The notes beneath the pieces were generated by a model. That model was given only the letters and a program-made list of their open reading frames with translations, searched no databases and had not been told where the DNA came from. Below, one piece after another: positions 25,958 to 35,912 of a DNA stretch of 64,000 bases. The stretch comes from Pedobacter sp. ISL-64. Its GTDB lineage: Bacteria; Bacteroidota; Bacteroidia; Sphingobacteriales; Sphingobacteriaceae. The stretch covers positions 230,411-294,410 of the forward strand of contig NZ_JAGGPU010000006.1 of assembly GCF_018613605.1 (NCBI RefSeq), written 5' to 3'. A program made the position numbers and the translations under genes. Numbering within the stretch: the stretch's first letter is position 1; every line of letters begins with the position of its first letter.

Positions 25958-27154
25958 TTATAAGATCAAGAGCGGCGAAGAAATACCAATTGTCATTTTG
26001 CCACTGTTGCTATTAGCCTGATTATAAGTAGATTTTGAATAAGCATTGTATTCAAGGTACCTTCCAACATAGGCCCCAAAGAATTTGAGGTTATAATTTT
26101 TTATCGGATAAAATTCAACGGAAGGAATAATCCCCCAAGCAGTCCTTAACCTTTTGGAGTTTGCCACATCAGGAACGTCTTTCCAATGTGCGGTACTCAC
26201 CATACCAATAGTAGAGACCTTCCACTGCTGATTTATGGAATAAACCAACCGGAGCCAATGTTCCTTATAGTCTACATGCTGAGCTGCATGACCTAAAAGG
26301 CTTTCCGGGATTAGCGAGCTGACTACCCCTGTACGGTCCAGCTGCTCACTGCTCCATTTAAAATCATATTGAACCAGCCAGTTTTTCGATCTGTACTGGT
26401 TGCCTAGGGCTGTGTAGTACATATTTACCGGATTACCATTTTTACTGGCTTCCTGAAAAATGCTGAAACTCCAGATGGTCTGAAATTTACCTCGGAGAAA
26501 ACTGCCGTTCCACGTGCCCACATAAGCAGCCGGAAATTTAGCCTCTTTAAGCTCAGGAACATTCTTGTACAGCTCTGTAAAAGTTTTAGTCCTCGAGTTT
26601 AGTACCTGGGCAGAAAGAGTATGATTAGCTGAAGCCTTCCAATTGAATTGTACCCCTGTTAAAAAATTATCCGCATTATCTACAATATCATTGTACTGAT
26701 AAATATCAATGGGGTTCATATCAAACTCATAACCTCCCCAGGCTGCACACATTTTGCCAATGGTAATACTTGTCCGCTCTGATATGTTATAACCAATAAA
26801 GGCCAGATCAGTAGATCTGGTGATGTTATCAACGGATTGCACTTCTGGATCCTTGGTGTAGCGATCACGAAACCTGAAAAACACTTTATCCTGAAATACA
26901 TTTCCTTTAATTTCAAGCCTGAACTGGTTTACTTCAAATTTGCTATCGGTATAACTACCATTGCTAAAACTATTATTTAAACCCATCTGGGTGTTCACAA
27001 TAACATCCACATTATTTAGCAGGTCAGCTTTATTAGCTGTGATTAAAGGAACGGTATGGTTCACTGTGGTATCGGCCTGTTTATGTTGCTGGGCACAGAG
27101 CTTTGCAGAAACAAAACACAGCAAAAGTACTGAACTAAATATACGCATATTCAT
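25958..27154 (-). CDS. OprO/OprP-like outer membrane porin
   Basis: 398 residues with a signal peptide (SVLLLCFVSAKLCAQQ). The mature part is a run of amphipathic beta strands with alternating aromatic residues (FEVNQFRLEIKGNVFQDKVF; WLVQYDFKWSSEQLD; YNLKFFGAYVGRYLEYNAY). The strand NQFRLEIKG and the following FRFRDRYTK fit the phosphate-selective porin O/P family (PF07396) as found in Bacteroidota. It lies between ansB (53 bases upstream) and tolC (20 bases downstream). I infer that it admits asparagine, aspartate or related anions for the enzymes encoded upstream. Confidence 0.8.
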   Translation of the reverse strand: MNMRIFSSVLLLCFVSAKLCAQQHKQADTTVNHTVPLITANKADLLNNVDVIVNTQMGLNNSFSNGSYTDSKFEVNQFRLEIKGNVFQDKVFFRFRDRYTKDPEVQSVDNITRSTDLAFIGYNISERTSITIGKMCAAWGGYEFDMNPIDIYQYNDIVDNADNFLTGVQFNWKASANHTLSAQVLNSRTKTFTELYKNVPELKEAKFPAAYVGTWNGSFLRGKFQTIWSFSIFQEASKNGNPVNMYYTALGNQYRSKNWLVQYDFKWSSEQLDRTGVVSSLIPESLLGHAAQHVDYKEHWLRLVYSINQQWKVSTIGMVSTAHWKDVPDVANSKRLRTAWGIIPSVEFYPIKNYNLKFFGAYVGRYLEYNAYSKSTYNQANSNSGKMTIGISSPLLIL

Positions 27155-27207
27155 ACAATTAAAATAAAAAGGGGAAACTAACCATTGTTAATTCCCCCGT
27201 TCAAGAG

Positions 27208-28257
27208 TTAGTACTCAAAAAAGTATTGCTGCAGTTGTTTCTTATCACTTGTTTTGGTTAGCCCAAGCATTAATAAGATACGTGCCTTTTGCGGAAGCAG
27301 ATCATCTGACACAATAGTTCCCAGCTTTTCATCGTCCGTTTCATCCAATAATGTTACCCTTCCGGTGGGGATCCTCGAAGCCCTTACCACAGGGATTCCT
27401 TTTTTAATCGCAGCCGCCACAGCGTCCATGTTGGTCTTATTCAAATTCCCATTCCCTAAACCACCAGTCACAATGCCTTTAACGCCAGCAGCAACATAGG
27501 CATTAATTGCTGTTGCCGGGGCATCTGCATACAGCTCTACCACCGCTACTTCTGGCAATGAAGTCATTCCGGTAATGTCGAAAGGGGTATTCTTATTCGT
27601 TTTTCTGGTAGGGGTTTCATACATGACCACTTTACCATCATATACCTGCCCAATGGGACCGCTGTTTGGTGCAGTGAAAGCATTTAAATGTGTGGTACTG
27701 GTTTTAACGGCTTCTCTTCCGGAAAAGATATATTCATTAAATACCAGTAAAACGCCGCTGCGTGCCGCCTGTTTTGAAGCTGCCAGCGTAACCGCATCGT
27801 ACAGATTTTTTGGCCCGTCAGCACTTATAGCCGTTGCAGGGCGCATCGAGCCGGTAACCACAACCGGTTTATCATAACGGACAGTCAAAGAAAGAAAATA
27901 AGCCGTTTCTTCCTGTGTGTCGGTACCATGGGTAATGACGATCCCATCTGCTTCGTTGTTCTTATAGATCTCATTGATCCTTTGATTCAGCTTCATCCAG
28001 ATGGCTACACTCATGTCCTGGCTACCCACATTGGAAACCTGTTCGCCGCTAATGTCAGCTACTTTTTCTATACCAGGAACAGCAGCAATGAGGTCTTTAA
28101 TGGGCAGTGCCCCTGAAGTATAAGCAGAACGGTCAGCAGAAGCGCCTTTGCCTGCAATTGTTCCACCTGTTGCCAGGATTTTTATCTTGGGTAACTTTTG
28201 AGCATACGCAGATACGCTTATTAAAAGCGGGAACAAAAAAATAAATAGTTTTTTCAT
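27208..28257 (-). CDS. ansB: Type II L-asparaginase, exported
   Basis: 349 residues with a signal peptide (LFIFLFPLLISVSAYAQ), so probably periplasmic. It hydrolyses L-asparagine to aspartate and ammonia. The two family signatures are present: ILATGGTIAGKG with nucleophile Thr33, and ITHGTDTQEETAYFLSLT with Thr112-Asp113. SMRPATAISADGPKNLYDAV follows as usual, and the length is standard for type II enzymes. It stands 28 bases after the aspartate decarboxylase gene. Its product feeds the AspT/AspD cycle and the released ammonia also consumes protons, so the operon reads as an amino-acid-driven energy and acid-tolerance system. Confidence 0.96.
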   Translation of the reverse strand: MKKLFIFLFPLLISVSAYAQKLPKIKILATGGTIAGKGASADRSAYTSGALPIKDLIAAVPGIEKVADISGEQVSNVGSQDMSVAIWMKLNQRINEIYKNNEADGIVITHGTDTQEETAYFLSLTVRYDKPVVVTGSMRPATAISADGPKNLYDAVTLAASKQAARSGVLLVFNEYIFSGREAVKTSTTHLNAFTAPNSGPIGQVYDGKVVMYETPTRKTNKNTPFDITGMTSLPEVAVVELYADAPATAINAYVAAGVKGIVTGGLGNGNLNKTNMDAVAAAIKKGIPVVRASRIPTGRVTLLDETDDEKLGTIVSDDLLPQKARILLMLGLTKTSDKKQLQQYFFEY

Positions 28258-28285
28258 AACAAATAGATTTAGATGATTAAAGGGT

Positions 28286-29932
28286 TTATTTTTTGGAATT
28301 TTCCCAGGCGGTTACATATTCCATTAAGATTTCCCGGATGCCTTTTCCGATCTTGCTGTAACTTTCCGTAGGAAGATTGGCCAGTGACACCCGAATACTC
28401 CATTCCGGCCCACCAAAACCGCCACCGTTAAGCAATACTATGGATGTTTTCTCGGCCAGGCGAAATACGACATCCACCGGTTCAAAATTATCTTTAAGCC
28501 ATTGCGCGAGTTCCGGACCATAAAAATGATTTGCCCCAACCATTACATCAATTTCTGAATAATAACCTGCCCGCATTACATCCGGTACCATTTCGATGCC
28601 CATACCGTCCCACAGTAATTTCAATCGCTTATTCACAAGTTCCTGGGTCAGTTTTTTGTACTGATTGTTGGTGTCGAGTAAACAGAATGAAGCAAACAGC
28701 ATCATCTGGAATTGCTGGGGAAGAGATAAGCCCGCGGTATGATTTAAAGCCACCTGCCTGCTATCGGCCACCAGCCGGTCAATAAACTTGATCTTTTCCG
28801 GTTGTAGGGAAATAGTCTCATACCGATTGTGGAGCTCTTTTTTTTGTTTATCGCCAAGTGCAGAAATTTTATCATCAAAAACATTTTTCTGATGCAGGGC
28901 AATAGCCCCAAGCCGCCAGCCGGTACAGCCGAAGTATTTAGAAAATGAATATACCGTCAGGGTATTGTAAGGCAGGGCAGCCATTAAAGAGACAAAACCT
29001 GGCACAAAAGTACCATATACATCATCTGTAATCACCATCAGACCAGGGTTGTCTTTTTTCACAATGTCTGCTATACGTTTTAATGTTTTGGCAGGAAAGG
29101 CAGTCGAAGGTGGATTACTTGGATTGATCACAAAAGCGATCTTGATTGCGGGGTCCTTCAGTTTATCTATTTCAGCATCCGGATAATGCCAGGTATGAAA
29201 TCCGTTCTTAGCTACACTGGAAGCCGTGATATTGACCACATCAAAGCTATACCGGTCCAGGTGCGGGATTTCGATATAGGGCGTAAAAGTAGGTACCAGC
29301 AGGGCTATCTTATCTCCCTTTTTGATCAAAAAGTTCTGCATGAGTGAATCAAAAATATAACACATGGCAGCAGTTCCGCCCTCTACAGCAAAGATGTCGT
29401 ACTTTCCTTTGGGTGGCTTACCTGCACACATTTCCTGCAGCAGGTAATCCTGTACAATCGGCTCGATATGGGCGAGCATCCGGTCAGGAACAGGGTAATT
29501 AAAACCCATGCTGGCCTCTACCATTTCCCTTACCCAGGCATCAGCTTCAAACTGATGTTGCTTAATCCCATATTGATAGGTCTTTTTCAATAGCTCCAGT
29601 CCGGGGCTTTTCTTACCTTCCGATAAAAAAGTTTCAAACCGCTTGGCGATTCCTGTTTTATCCTGTACAATACCAGCCATTCCGCCAGCCACGTCCATTG
29701 TTCTGCGACATTCATCCAATGCAAACTGTCCGAATAAAAAGAAGGCTTCCCTGGGTATAGTTGCTATCCAGTTTGGATTTCCACGGCCCGCATTTAGCAT
29801 TATTCCTGTTGATTTCTGTGCGTTTTCATCCGCCAGCTGGATGAGTTCATTTTTAATTTCGAAAGGGCTCAGGCTTTCGAACTTTTTCTGAGCGCTCCTT
29901 GAAGTTTTAATTTTAGAGATGTTAGTTGCCAT
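28286..29932 (-). CDS. aspD: Bifunctional aspartate transaminase / aspartate 4-decarboxylase
   Basis: 548 residues, the length typical of the dodecameric PLP enzyme that beta-decarboxylates L-aspartate to L-alanine plus CO2 and also transaminates. The PLP-lysine motif SFSKYFGCTGWRLGAIA places Lys332; upstream lie NPSNPPSTAFPAKTLKRIAD and DDVYGTFVPGF, both aminotransferase fold I hallmarks, and SIRVSLANLP near the C-terminus supplies the phosphate-binding Arg. Decarboxylation consumes a cytoplasmic proton. The gene lies between aspT (37 bases upstream) and ansB (28 bases downstream), the classical aspT-aspD pairing. Confidence 0.96.
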   Translation of the reverse strand: MATNISKIKTSRSAQKKFESLSPFEIKNELIQLADENAQKSTGIMLNAGRGNPNWIATIPREAFFLFGQFALDECRRTMDVAGGMAGIVQDKTGIAKRFETFLSEGKKSPGLELLKKTYQYGIKQHQFEADAWVREMVEASMGFNYPVPDRMLAHIEPIVQDYLLQEMCAGKPPKGKYDIFAVEGGTAAMCYIFDSLMQNFLIKKGDKIALLVPTFTPYIEIPHLDRYSFDVVNITASSVAKNGFHTWHYPDAEIDKLKDPAIKIAFVINPSNPPSTAFPAKTLKRIADIVKKDNPGLMVITDDVYGTFVPGFVSLMAALPYNTLTVYSFSKYFGCTGWRLGAIALHQKNVFDDKISALGDKQKKELHNRYETISLQPEKIKFIDRLVADSRQVALNHTAGLSLPQQFQMMLFASFCLLDTNNQYKKLTQELVNKRLKLLWDGMGIEMVPDVMRAGYYSEIDVMVGANHFYGPELAQWLKDNFEPVDVVFRLAEKTSIVLLNGGGFGGPEWSIRVSLANLPTESYSKIGKGIREILMEYVTAWENSKK

Positions 29933-29969
29933 AGAATAGGTATTTTAAGAACAATATTTGATTGATTAT

Positions 29970-31664
29970 CTAGCTCATCAAAATGATGATCACCACACCC
30001 CAGATGATGAGCAGGGTATTACCAACCGCATAAGTCACGGTATAACCTAAAGCCGGGGTTTTACTTTGTACTGCATCCTGAATGGCACCAAGAGCAGCCG
30101 TAGTGGTACGGGCACCGGCAGCACAGCCTAGGGTGATAATAGGATTGAATTTAAAAACATACCGACCAAGTAATATGCCCCCAATTAAGGGTAAAGCCGT
30201 AGCCAATGCCCCTGCAATAAATAGCCCCCAGCCAGCTTCCTTAAAGCCCTGCACAAAACTTGGCCCGGCAGTAATTCCTACAACAGCAATGAACATATTT
30301 AATCCTACATTATTCATCACCCAAAGGGCCGGTTCAGGAATACGGCCAAAAGTAGGATGCTGCCCTCTGAGCCAACCAAAAACCAATCCGGAGATCAGCG
30401 CCCCGCCACTGGTACTTAAGCTAATAGGCACTCCGCTGATCCTTAGTGATAAGGCGCCAACGAGCCCCCCAAGTACAATCCCCAGGCCAACAAAAATCAT
30501 ATCTGTTGTATTGGTAGGCCGGTCGGGATAGCCGATATTTACCACGGCTGTTTCAACATCCTTTTTATGCCCCACCACCTCAATCATGTCTCCTTTATAA
30601 AGTTTTGTACCGGGGAACACAGGCAAATCAATACCTGCCCTTTTTAATGTTCTGATTACTACGCCATGCATGTAATCCATCGCACGCAACTGGGCTAAGG
30701 TTTTGTTCAGTATTTCCTTTTTCACAATCATCACACTGAGTACCTCCAAGGGAAAGTTCAACAATTCCGCATCCAATACTTCTGTCTCATTTACCGCTAC
30801 ATAATTCATCATGTATTCCCGGCGGCCGCCTAAAGCAATCACATCATTTTCCTCAACAACGGTATCCGGGCTAACATCTGTAATCTCTTTGCCTTTACGG
30901 ATGCGTTCTACAAATAATCGGCGGCCTTTGTGTTGTAATTCTGCCTCTATGTCTGCTACAGTTTTATTACAGGCGTAGGATTGGGCTGATATTCTGTAAG
31001 CATTATACATTACCCTGTCGTATGCCGAAGTAATACCAGGGTCATCGCCAATGGAATCCCCTCCAAGCTCAATTTCCAGTTCTTTGGCTTTTTGAACAAG
31101 ATTACCACCAAGCAGTTTTGGGCCGATAGATGACAACAACCAGGCTGATCCGGCAGTTCCAAAAATATAAGTAACAGCATAGGCTACAGGGATCTTGTTG
31201 ATGATGGCCGCCTTTTGATCAGCGGGAATATTCAGATGATTAATGGTATCTGAGGCTACACCAATTACTGCTGAAATGGTTTGAGAGCCAGCCAGCATAC
31301 CCGCAGTTAAACCCATATCATAGCCCATGAACTTACCGATCAGATAAGGGAAGACCAGGCAGAGCACACAAACAATGGCTGCGTATAGCATTTGTGGCAA
31401 ACCATCTTTCTTTAGCCCTCCAAAAAACTGGGGTCCAACACTATAGCCAACAGCAAAAAGAAACATTAGAAAAAATACCGACTTTACATTTGGGGAAATT
31501 TGTATGTCCAGCTGCCCAATCAAAACACCTATCAATAGCACACTGGTTACAGTACCCAAAGAGAAATTTTTAAATTTAAAGCCGCCGATGAAATAACCCA
31601 GTGAGAGGGTTAGAAAAACTGCCAATTCCGGGTATTGCCGAAACGTTTGAATAAACCATTCCAT
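29970..31664 (-). CDS. aspT: Aspartate-alanine antiporter AspT
   Basis: 564 residues: two sets of membrane helices (about 1-170 and 380-564) flanking a soluble region with two RCK_C/TrkA-C domains (about 210-370). Membrane sequences [16 protein letters not shown] and [20 protein letters not shown] are the duplicated conserved motifs of the Asp-Al_Ex family. It exchanges external aspartate for internal alanine. With decarboxylation inside, each cycle exports a net negative-charge difference and consumes a proton, creating proton-motive force. First gene of the operon, with a likely promoter at 31872-31900. Confidence 0.95.
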   Translation of the reverse strand: MEWFIQTFRQYPELAVFLTLSLGYFIGGFKFKNFSLGTVTSVLLIGVLIGQLDIQISPNVKSVFFLMFLFAVGYSVGPQFFGGLKKDGLPQMLYAAIVCVLCLVFPYLIGKFMGYDMGLTAGMLAGSQTISAVIGVASDTINHLNIPADQKAAIINKIPVAYAVTYIFGTAGSAWLLSSIGPKLLGGNLVQKAKELEIELGGDSIGDDPGITSAYDRVMYNAYRISAQSYACNKTVADIEAELQHKGRRLFVERIRKGKEITDVSPDTVVEENDVIALGGRREYMMNYVAVNETEVLDAELLNFPLEVLSVMIVKKEILNKTLAQLRAMDYMHGVVIRTLKRAGIDLPVFPGTKLYKGDMIEVVGHKKDVETAVVNIGYPDRPTNTTDMIFVGLGIVLGGLVGALSLRISGVPISLSTSGGALISGLVFGWLRGQHPTFGRIPEPALWVMNNVGLNMFIAVVGITAGPSFVQGFKEAGWGLFIAGALATALPLIGGILLGRYVFKFNPIITLGCAAGARTTTAALGAIQDAVQSKTPALGYTVTYAVGNTLLIIWGVVIIILMS

Positions 31665-31871
31665 AGATTAATATTTAAATAAGAAAAAATGAGAAAGAAT
31701 ACTGGATTAATACACGGTGATATCAATACGTTGCTTAGGTACGCTTATGGAAATGGCTTTAGAGCGAATAAATACAGGTTGGAAGATAAAGATTACTGTG
31801 TTCATAGATTGAGTATTTAGATAGTGAATGATTAAAAATTAAATTATAATGTAACGGCACTTCTTACGTTT

Positions 31872-31900
31872 CAAAACTATAACTCAACGAATACACACAA
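31872..31900 (-). promoter_or_regulatory. Bacteroidota-type promoter for aspT operon
   Basis: On the reverse strand TTG (31900-31898), an 18-base spacer, then TAGTTTTG (31879-31872), which matches TAnnTTTG. Transcription would start near 31865, giving a leader of about 200 bases before aspT that could carry regulation. Confidence 0.55.
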
Positions 31901-32288
31901 TCATGCATAGAATGCATTTCAATCTGTTGTTGACGAATTCTCGATTAAATATAAAGATTTTTTTAAAAAATAAAAATTTAGCTGATCGAATTCTTTGCCT
32001 TGAAGTATTATTGATGGTGTCTTTTAAAAGTTTAGACTATAAAAAGCAGCAAACAAATACTATCTTAGGATTAAATGAGACTGTGAGCTGAACTATTGAC
32101 TTTTGACAACAGAGGAGTAAGCATAACTAATTTATTATTTGCTAATGAACATAGAAAAATGCACCAAAACACTTGATTGAGCGCATCAAAGAATTCATTT
32201 GTCGATTAAATTAGAATACATTGTTTAATTTAATTAAAATCTATATATTTATGTATAGCATTTGCAGCTAAAATATATTAAAAAAAAG

Positions 32289-32307
32289 GTGCGTTATTCG
32301 GGGAGTC
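32289..32307 (+). repeat. Spaced 7-bp repeat (candidate arm site, copy 3)
   Basis: GTGCGTT-ATTCG-GGGAGTC: same 7-5-7 layout as the copies at 7382 and 7576 but degenerate in the second half. It begins 77 bases before the right att core, almost the same as the 78 bases at the left core. Confidence 0.5.
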
Positions 32308-32365
32308 GAATTTCAAAACCATCCTCATACTGTTAAAACGTTGATTTTTGCACCAGGTGCAAATC

Positions 32366-32385
32366 CCAGCGGGATCACAAGAAAC
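32366..32385 (+). repeat. 20-bp direct repeat, right copy (probable att core)
   Basis: Identical to 7460-7479. Immediately upstream GGTGCAAATCC looks like part of a tRNA T-loop, so the core may derive from a tRNA 3' end. It marks the right end of the island. Confidence 0.7.
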
Positions 32386-32409
32386 CTCACAGAAATGTGA
32401 GGTTTCTTT
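32381..32409 (+). terminator. Hairpin terminator at right att core
   Basis: GAAACCTCAC (32381-32390) pairs perfectly with GTGAGGTTTC (32397-32406), then TTT. The left arm overlaps the last bases of the att core. Confidence 0.85.
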
Positions 32410-32794
32410 GTTTTATTCCTGGTCGGATTCGAACAGAAGCGCCGGCCTGGGTTCGATTTGTAAAAGGCTCTGTTTACCTTATCCAATCTGGGGATAACCT
32501 TTAACGAGACTAATATTGTTCCAGTATTAGTTACACCTGGAGATTCTTTCCGCTCTTCTAAAATGGAGATTACGTTTAATGCATGCCTTATTATGCTCAC
32601 TCCTATTTGACCATTATTTTTTTCATCAATCTCTTATTTATAGAAACGATGTTCTTACTCCGGTTGATATCATCTGTAATCCAAATGTCACGCAAAAACA
32701 TTGACCTCTCATTTGGATACAACAATATCTTATTTAGATACTTTTTTCAGAAACAATAGTTTGACATTTGCTTTGATATTAAAAACGAAATTTT

Positions 32795-33805
32795 ATGAAT
32801 ACTATCAAAGAAGTAAAATTAGGCAGTCAAGGATTAGTGATTCCAGCTATCGGTCTTGGCTGTATGGGCATGACAACGGGATTCGGCGGAGACATTTATG
32901 GAAAAGCAGATGAAAAAGAAGCGATTGCTGCTATTCACCGTTCATTAGAGTTGGGTGGTAATTTTTTGGACACAGCGGATATATATGGCCCTTTTCTGAA
33001 TGAACGTCTGATTGCAAAAGCCATTCAGCTAAACAGGGAAAAATATATAATAGCCACAAAATTCGGTTTTGAAATTGACGATAACGGACAAGCAACTGGA
33101 GCATTCAATGGCAGTAAAAATTATGTAAAAAAAGCCGTAGAGCGTTCACTAAAAAACCTTGGCACAGATTATATTGACTTGTATTACCTCCATCGATTGG
33201 ATACCAATACACCAGTTGAAGAGACTGTCGAGGCGATGGGCGAATTAGTAAAAGAAGGCAAAGTAAAATACATCGGCCTTTCGGAAGTAGGTTCCGAAAC
33301 GATCAGAAAAGCACACAAAATTTACCCGCTTACGGCAGTACAGTCGGAATACTCCTTGTTTGAAAGAGAAATTGAAGAATTGGGCATTTTGGATACGCTG
33401 CAAGAATTAGGCATCAGTCTAATCGCCTATTCACCAGTTGGAAGGGGCTTTTTAAATGGCGAAATACAAAAGCCTGAAGATTTTAACGAAAATGATTTTC
33501 GAAAATTTATACCCAAATATCAAGGCGAGCAATTTTACAAGAATGTGGAGTTGGTAAATGAAATTAAAAAAGTGGCAGCCGAAAAAAATATCACTTCTGC
33601 ACAATTGGCAATTGCCTGGGTTATTGCCAAGGGACACTCACCTATTCCCGGCACAAAACGCGTGAAATATGTGGAAGAAAATATAGCAGCAGCAGGCATA
33701 TCGTTAACGCAAGAAGATTTGGACCGATTAGAGAAAATTATTCCATTAGGAACAGATAATGGTGCAAGATATGACGCAGCATCAATGAAAGGAGTTAATT
33801 TGTAA
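32795..33805 (+). CDS. Aldo/keto reductase
   Basis: 336 residues, full length for the family. The catalytic tetrad can be placed: Asp and Tyr in NFLDTADIYGPF, Lys in IATKFGF, His in DLYYLHRLD. The NADPH-binding end has the usual PIPGTKRVKYVEENIAA. It resembles the AKR13/YajO-like branch that reduces aldehydes with NADPH. A perfect 14-bp terminator follows and an AraC regulator gene begins 57 bases after the stop; that regulator may control it. Physiological substrate unknown, possibly reactive aldehydes. Confidence 0.95.
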   Translation: MNTIKEVKLGSQGLVIPAIGLGCMGMTTGFGGDIYGKADEKEAIAAIHRSLELGGNFLDTADIYGPFLNERLIAKAIQLNREKYIIATKFGFEIDDNGQATGAFNGSKNYVKKAVERSLKNLGTDYIDLYYLHRLDTNTPVEETVEAMGELVKEGKVKYIGLSEVGSETIRKAHKIYPLTAVQSEYSLFEREIEELGILDTLQELGISLIAYSPVGRGFLNGEIQKPEDFNENDFRKFIPKYQGEQFYKNVELVNEIKKVAAEKNITSAQLAIAWVIAKGHSPIPGTKRVKYVEENIAAAGISLTQEDLDRLEKIIPLGTDNGARYDAASMKGVNL

Positions 33806-33810
33806 GATGC

Positions 33811-33850
33811 AAAACAGCGGATAACTGAATTGCTTATCCGCTGTTTTTAT
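33811..33850 (+). terminator. Strong terminator after aldo/keto reductase
   Basis: AAAACAGCGGATAA (33811-33824) pairs perfectly over 14 bp with TTATCCGCTGTTTT (33834-33847), followed by TAT. Confidence 0.9.
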
Positions 33851-33862
33851 TAAATTTATAGT

Positions 33863-34777
33863 ATGAAAAACAATAAGACTTATTTTCTTAACTCCGTTTC
33901 AGAACTGCATCATTTTCTGAATATCAAAAAACCGACGCACCCTTTGGTCAGTGTTGTAAATCTTGATGATCTTGGCTGTATCGGTACAGAAGAAGTGAGC
34001 ACGATTGTCTTTAATTACTACTCCATGTATTTGAAAAAGAATTTTGACGGAAAAATCAAATATGGGCGACAATATTATGATTTTGACGATGGGATTATGA
34101 CATTTTTTGCACCAAAACAAATGTTCTCGATAGAAGAAAATAGCACGGCAAAAGCGGAAGGCTGGATGCTTGTTTTTCATCCCGATTTTATTCAGAGCTA
34201 CACTTTAGCAAAACGTATTAAAGAATATGGATTTTTCTCTTATGCTAATAATGAAGCATTACACCTTTCAGACAAAGAAGAAACTATTATTGCAGGATTA
34301 ATGCAAAATTTGAAGCAGGAAATTGAAGCAATGATAGACAATTACACACAAGATGTTGTTGTTTCTCATATTGATTTGTTGCTGAATTATTGCAACCGTT
34401 TTTACAATCGTCAATTCATCACACGAAAAAAAGCGTCAAACGATTTGTTTTTAAAATTTGAAGATTTGCTGAATACATATTATCAAAATGATGACTTGAG
34501 TGTAGCAGGGTTACCGACCGTTCAATACTTTGCCGAAAAGTTATTTGTCTCCCCTCATTATCTAAATGATATGCTGAAAAATCTAACAGGACAAACCACA
34601 CAACAACATATTCAAAACCAGCTTTTAGAAAAAGCCAAAGAACTCTTATCGACAACAAAATTATCCGTAGGTGAAATCGCATATCGATTAGGTTTTGAAT
34701 ATCCGCAATCATTCAGCAAAGTGTTTAAAAACAAAACGAACCAGACACCACTGGTATTTAGACAATCATTTAATTAA
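33863..34777 (+). CDS. AraC-family transcriptional regulator 1
   Basis: 304 residues. The N-terminal part is a cupin-like sensing domain (FNYYSMYLKKNFDGKIKYGR; MTFFAPKQMFSIEEN). The last 100 residues form the double-HTH AraC domain: VQYFAEKLFVSPHYLNDMLK, LTGQTTQQHIQNQLLEKAKE, IAYRLGFEYPQSFSKVFKNK. Placed after the aldo/keto reductase in the same direction, it probably activates that gene in response to a small molecule. It is related to the next AraC gene only in the family sense. Confidence 0.93.
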   Translation: MKNNKTYFLNSVSELHHFLNIKKPTHPLVSVVNLDDLGCIGTEEVSTIVFNYYSMYLKKNFDGKIKYGRQYYDFDDGIMTFFAPKQMFSIEENSTAKAEGWMLVFHPDFIQSYTLAKRIKEYGFFSYANNEALHLSDKEETIIAGLMQNLKQEIEAMIDNYTQDVVVSHIDLLLNYCNRFYNRQFITRKKASNDLFLKFEDLLNTYYQNDDLSVAGLPTVQYFAEKLFVSPHYLNDMLKNLTGQTTQQHIQNQLLEKAKELLSTTKLSVGEIAYRLGFEYPQSFSKVFKNKTNQTPLVFRQSFN

Positions 34778-34879
34778 CCTTCGCCGGGCCTACAAGAGAA
34801 AAATGTCGGTCACCAACATCACATCGGCGGTAAATATAAACAGATTGTTTTAGTTAAATTAGCACTAACAAATTAGATT

Positions 34880-35794
34880 ATGGAACTTCAACCAGACAAA
34901 ACTTTAGCACTCAAAAATACAGGGAATCACACATCAGAAAACCCGATGAATTTTGTCGATAATTTTGAAATTCTCGATTTAAGTAAAGTAGATAAAAATC
35001 ATTTTTTTTCCTTCAATTATTCCCGAAAGACATTCTACACAGCCACCTTATTACAAGGAAAATATAGCATTGAATTTGAGGATAAAAATATTGAGCTAAA
35101 TGGCAATACACTACTATTTACAACTTCCAAAATTCCGTTTGGTATTCATACATTAAACGGAGTTTATACAGGTATAAGTTGCATTTTTAAAGAAGATTTT
35201 ATAACTAAAAATAATAGCGGTTACCGTTTGTTAGAATTTCCAATATACAAACCAGGCAGACAAAATATTTATTCACTAACCGATAACCAAGCTGAAAATT
35301 TTACAGCCATTTATGCAAAGATTTTAGACGAAAAGCTCGATAACGGTAACTACAAAGAAAGTTTACAACGCAACTACCTTCTTGAACTTATTTTTAATGC
35401 CCAAAAGTTTGATCCTGTAGCGTCCTATGTCAAAAAAAATAACACTACTGAAGAAATAGCTTGCTCATTTATAAGATTGTTGGAATCACAGTTCCCCATC
35501 AACAATCCGCAAGATGTTGTTAAATTAAAAACTGCTGGCGAATTCGCAGAACATTTATCGCTGCATCCCAATTATTTAAACCGCCAGGTGAAGCTGTCTA
35601 AAGGAAGAACCGTTAGCGATATCATTAATTCAAGGATTGAGCAGGAAGCAAAAATTCTACTGAAACTGACCAATTGGAATATTGCACAGATTGCAAATTC
35701 ATTAGGCTTTGAAGAACCATCCCACTTTAATACATTTTTCAAAAAGCATACGAAAATATCTCCCACAGATTATAGAAAACTAAAAAAAGATTAG
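34880..35794 (+). CDS. AraC-family transcriptional regulator 2
   Basis: 304 residues with an N-terminal ligand domain (HFFSFNYSRKTFYTATLLQG) and a C-terminal AraC DNA-binding domain: AGEFAEHLSLHPNYLNRQVK, LSKGRTVSDIINSRIEQEAK, IAQIANSLGFEEPSHFNTFF, then KKHTKISPTDYRK. It lies 102 bases after the previous AraC gene and 118 bases before the SDR gene, all same strand, so the SDR is the likely target. A pair of successive AraC genes each next to an oxidoreductase suggests modules gained separately. Confidence 0.93.
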   Translation: MELQPDKTLALKNTGNHTSENPMNFVDNFEILDLSKVDKNHFFSFNYSRKTFYTATLLQGKYSIEFEDKNIELNGNTLLFTTSKIPFGIHTLNGVYTGISCIFKEDFITKNNSGYRLLEFPIYKPGRQNIYSLTDNQAENFTAIYAKILDEKLDNGNYKESLQRNYLLELIFNAQKFDPVASYVKKNNTTEEIACSFIRLLESQFPINNPQDVVKLKTAGEFAEHLSLHPNYLNRQVKLSKGRTVSDIINSRIEQEAKILLKLTNWNIAQIANSLGFEEPSHFNTFFKKHTKISPTDYRKLKKD

Positions 35795-35912
35795 TATTAA
35801 ATAAACTTTATAAGCTAGAAGTTTGATTTTGGTAAGGATTGGTTTTAATTACGCTATAAATCAAACTATCATTTGTGCGACCTTTGTTTTATAAATTTTA
35901 ACACAATAAAAA

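Larger units (their letters stand above)
31665..32794. other. 1.1-kb AT-rich region with operon promoter and right island end
   Basis: No convincing gene; the small frames at 31903-32091 and 32325-32600 look accidental. It holds the aspT promoter (31872-31900), a spaced-repeat motif (32289-32307), the right att core (32366-32385), a strong terminator (32381-32406) and then chromosome sequence up to the aldo/keto reductase gene. Confidence 0.6.

Noticed and set aside
31903..32091. 62-aa forward frame upstream of aspT
   Set aside because: Overlaps the promoter region, composition unlike protein, no known family.
32340..32440. tRNA gene at the right att core
   Set aside because: AAATCCCAG and, on the other strand, GTTCGAATCC look like T-arm pieces, but no complete cloverleaf with matching acceptor and anticodon arms can be built.
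32325..32600. 91-aa reverse frame across the right att core
   Set aside because: It runs through the core repeat and terminator hairpin, so it is not a real gene.
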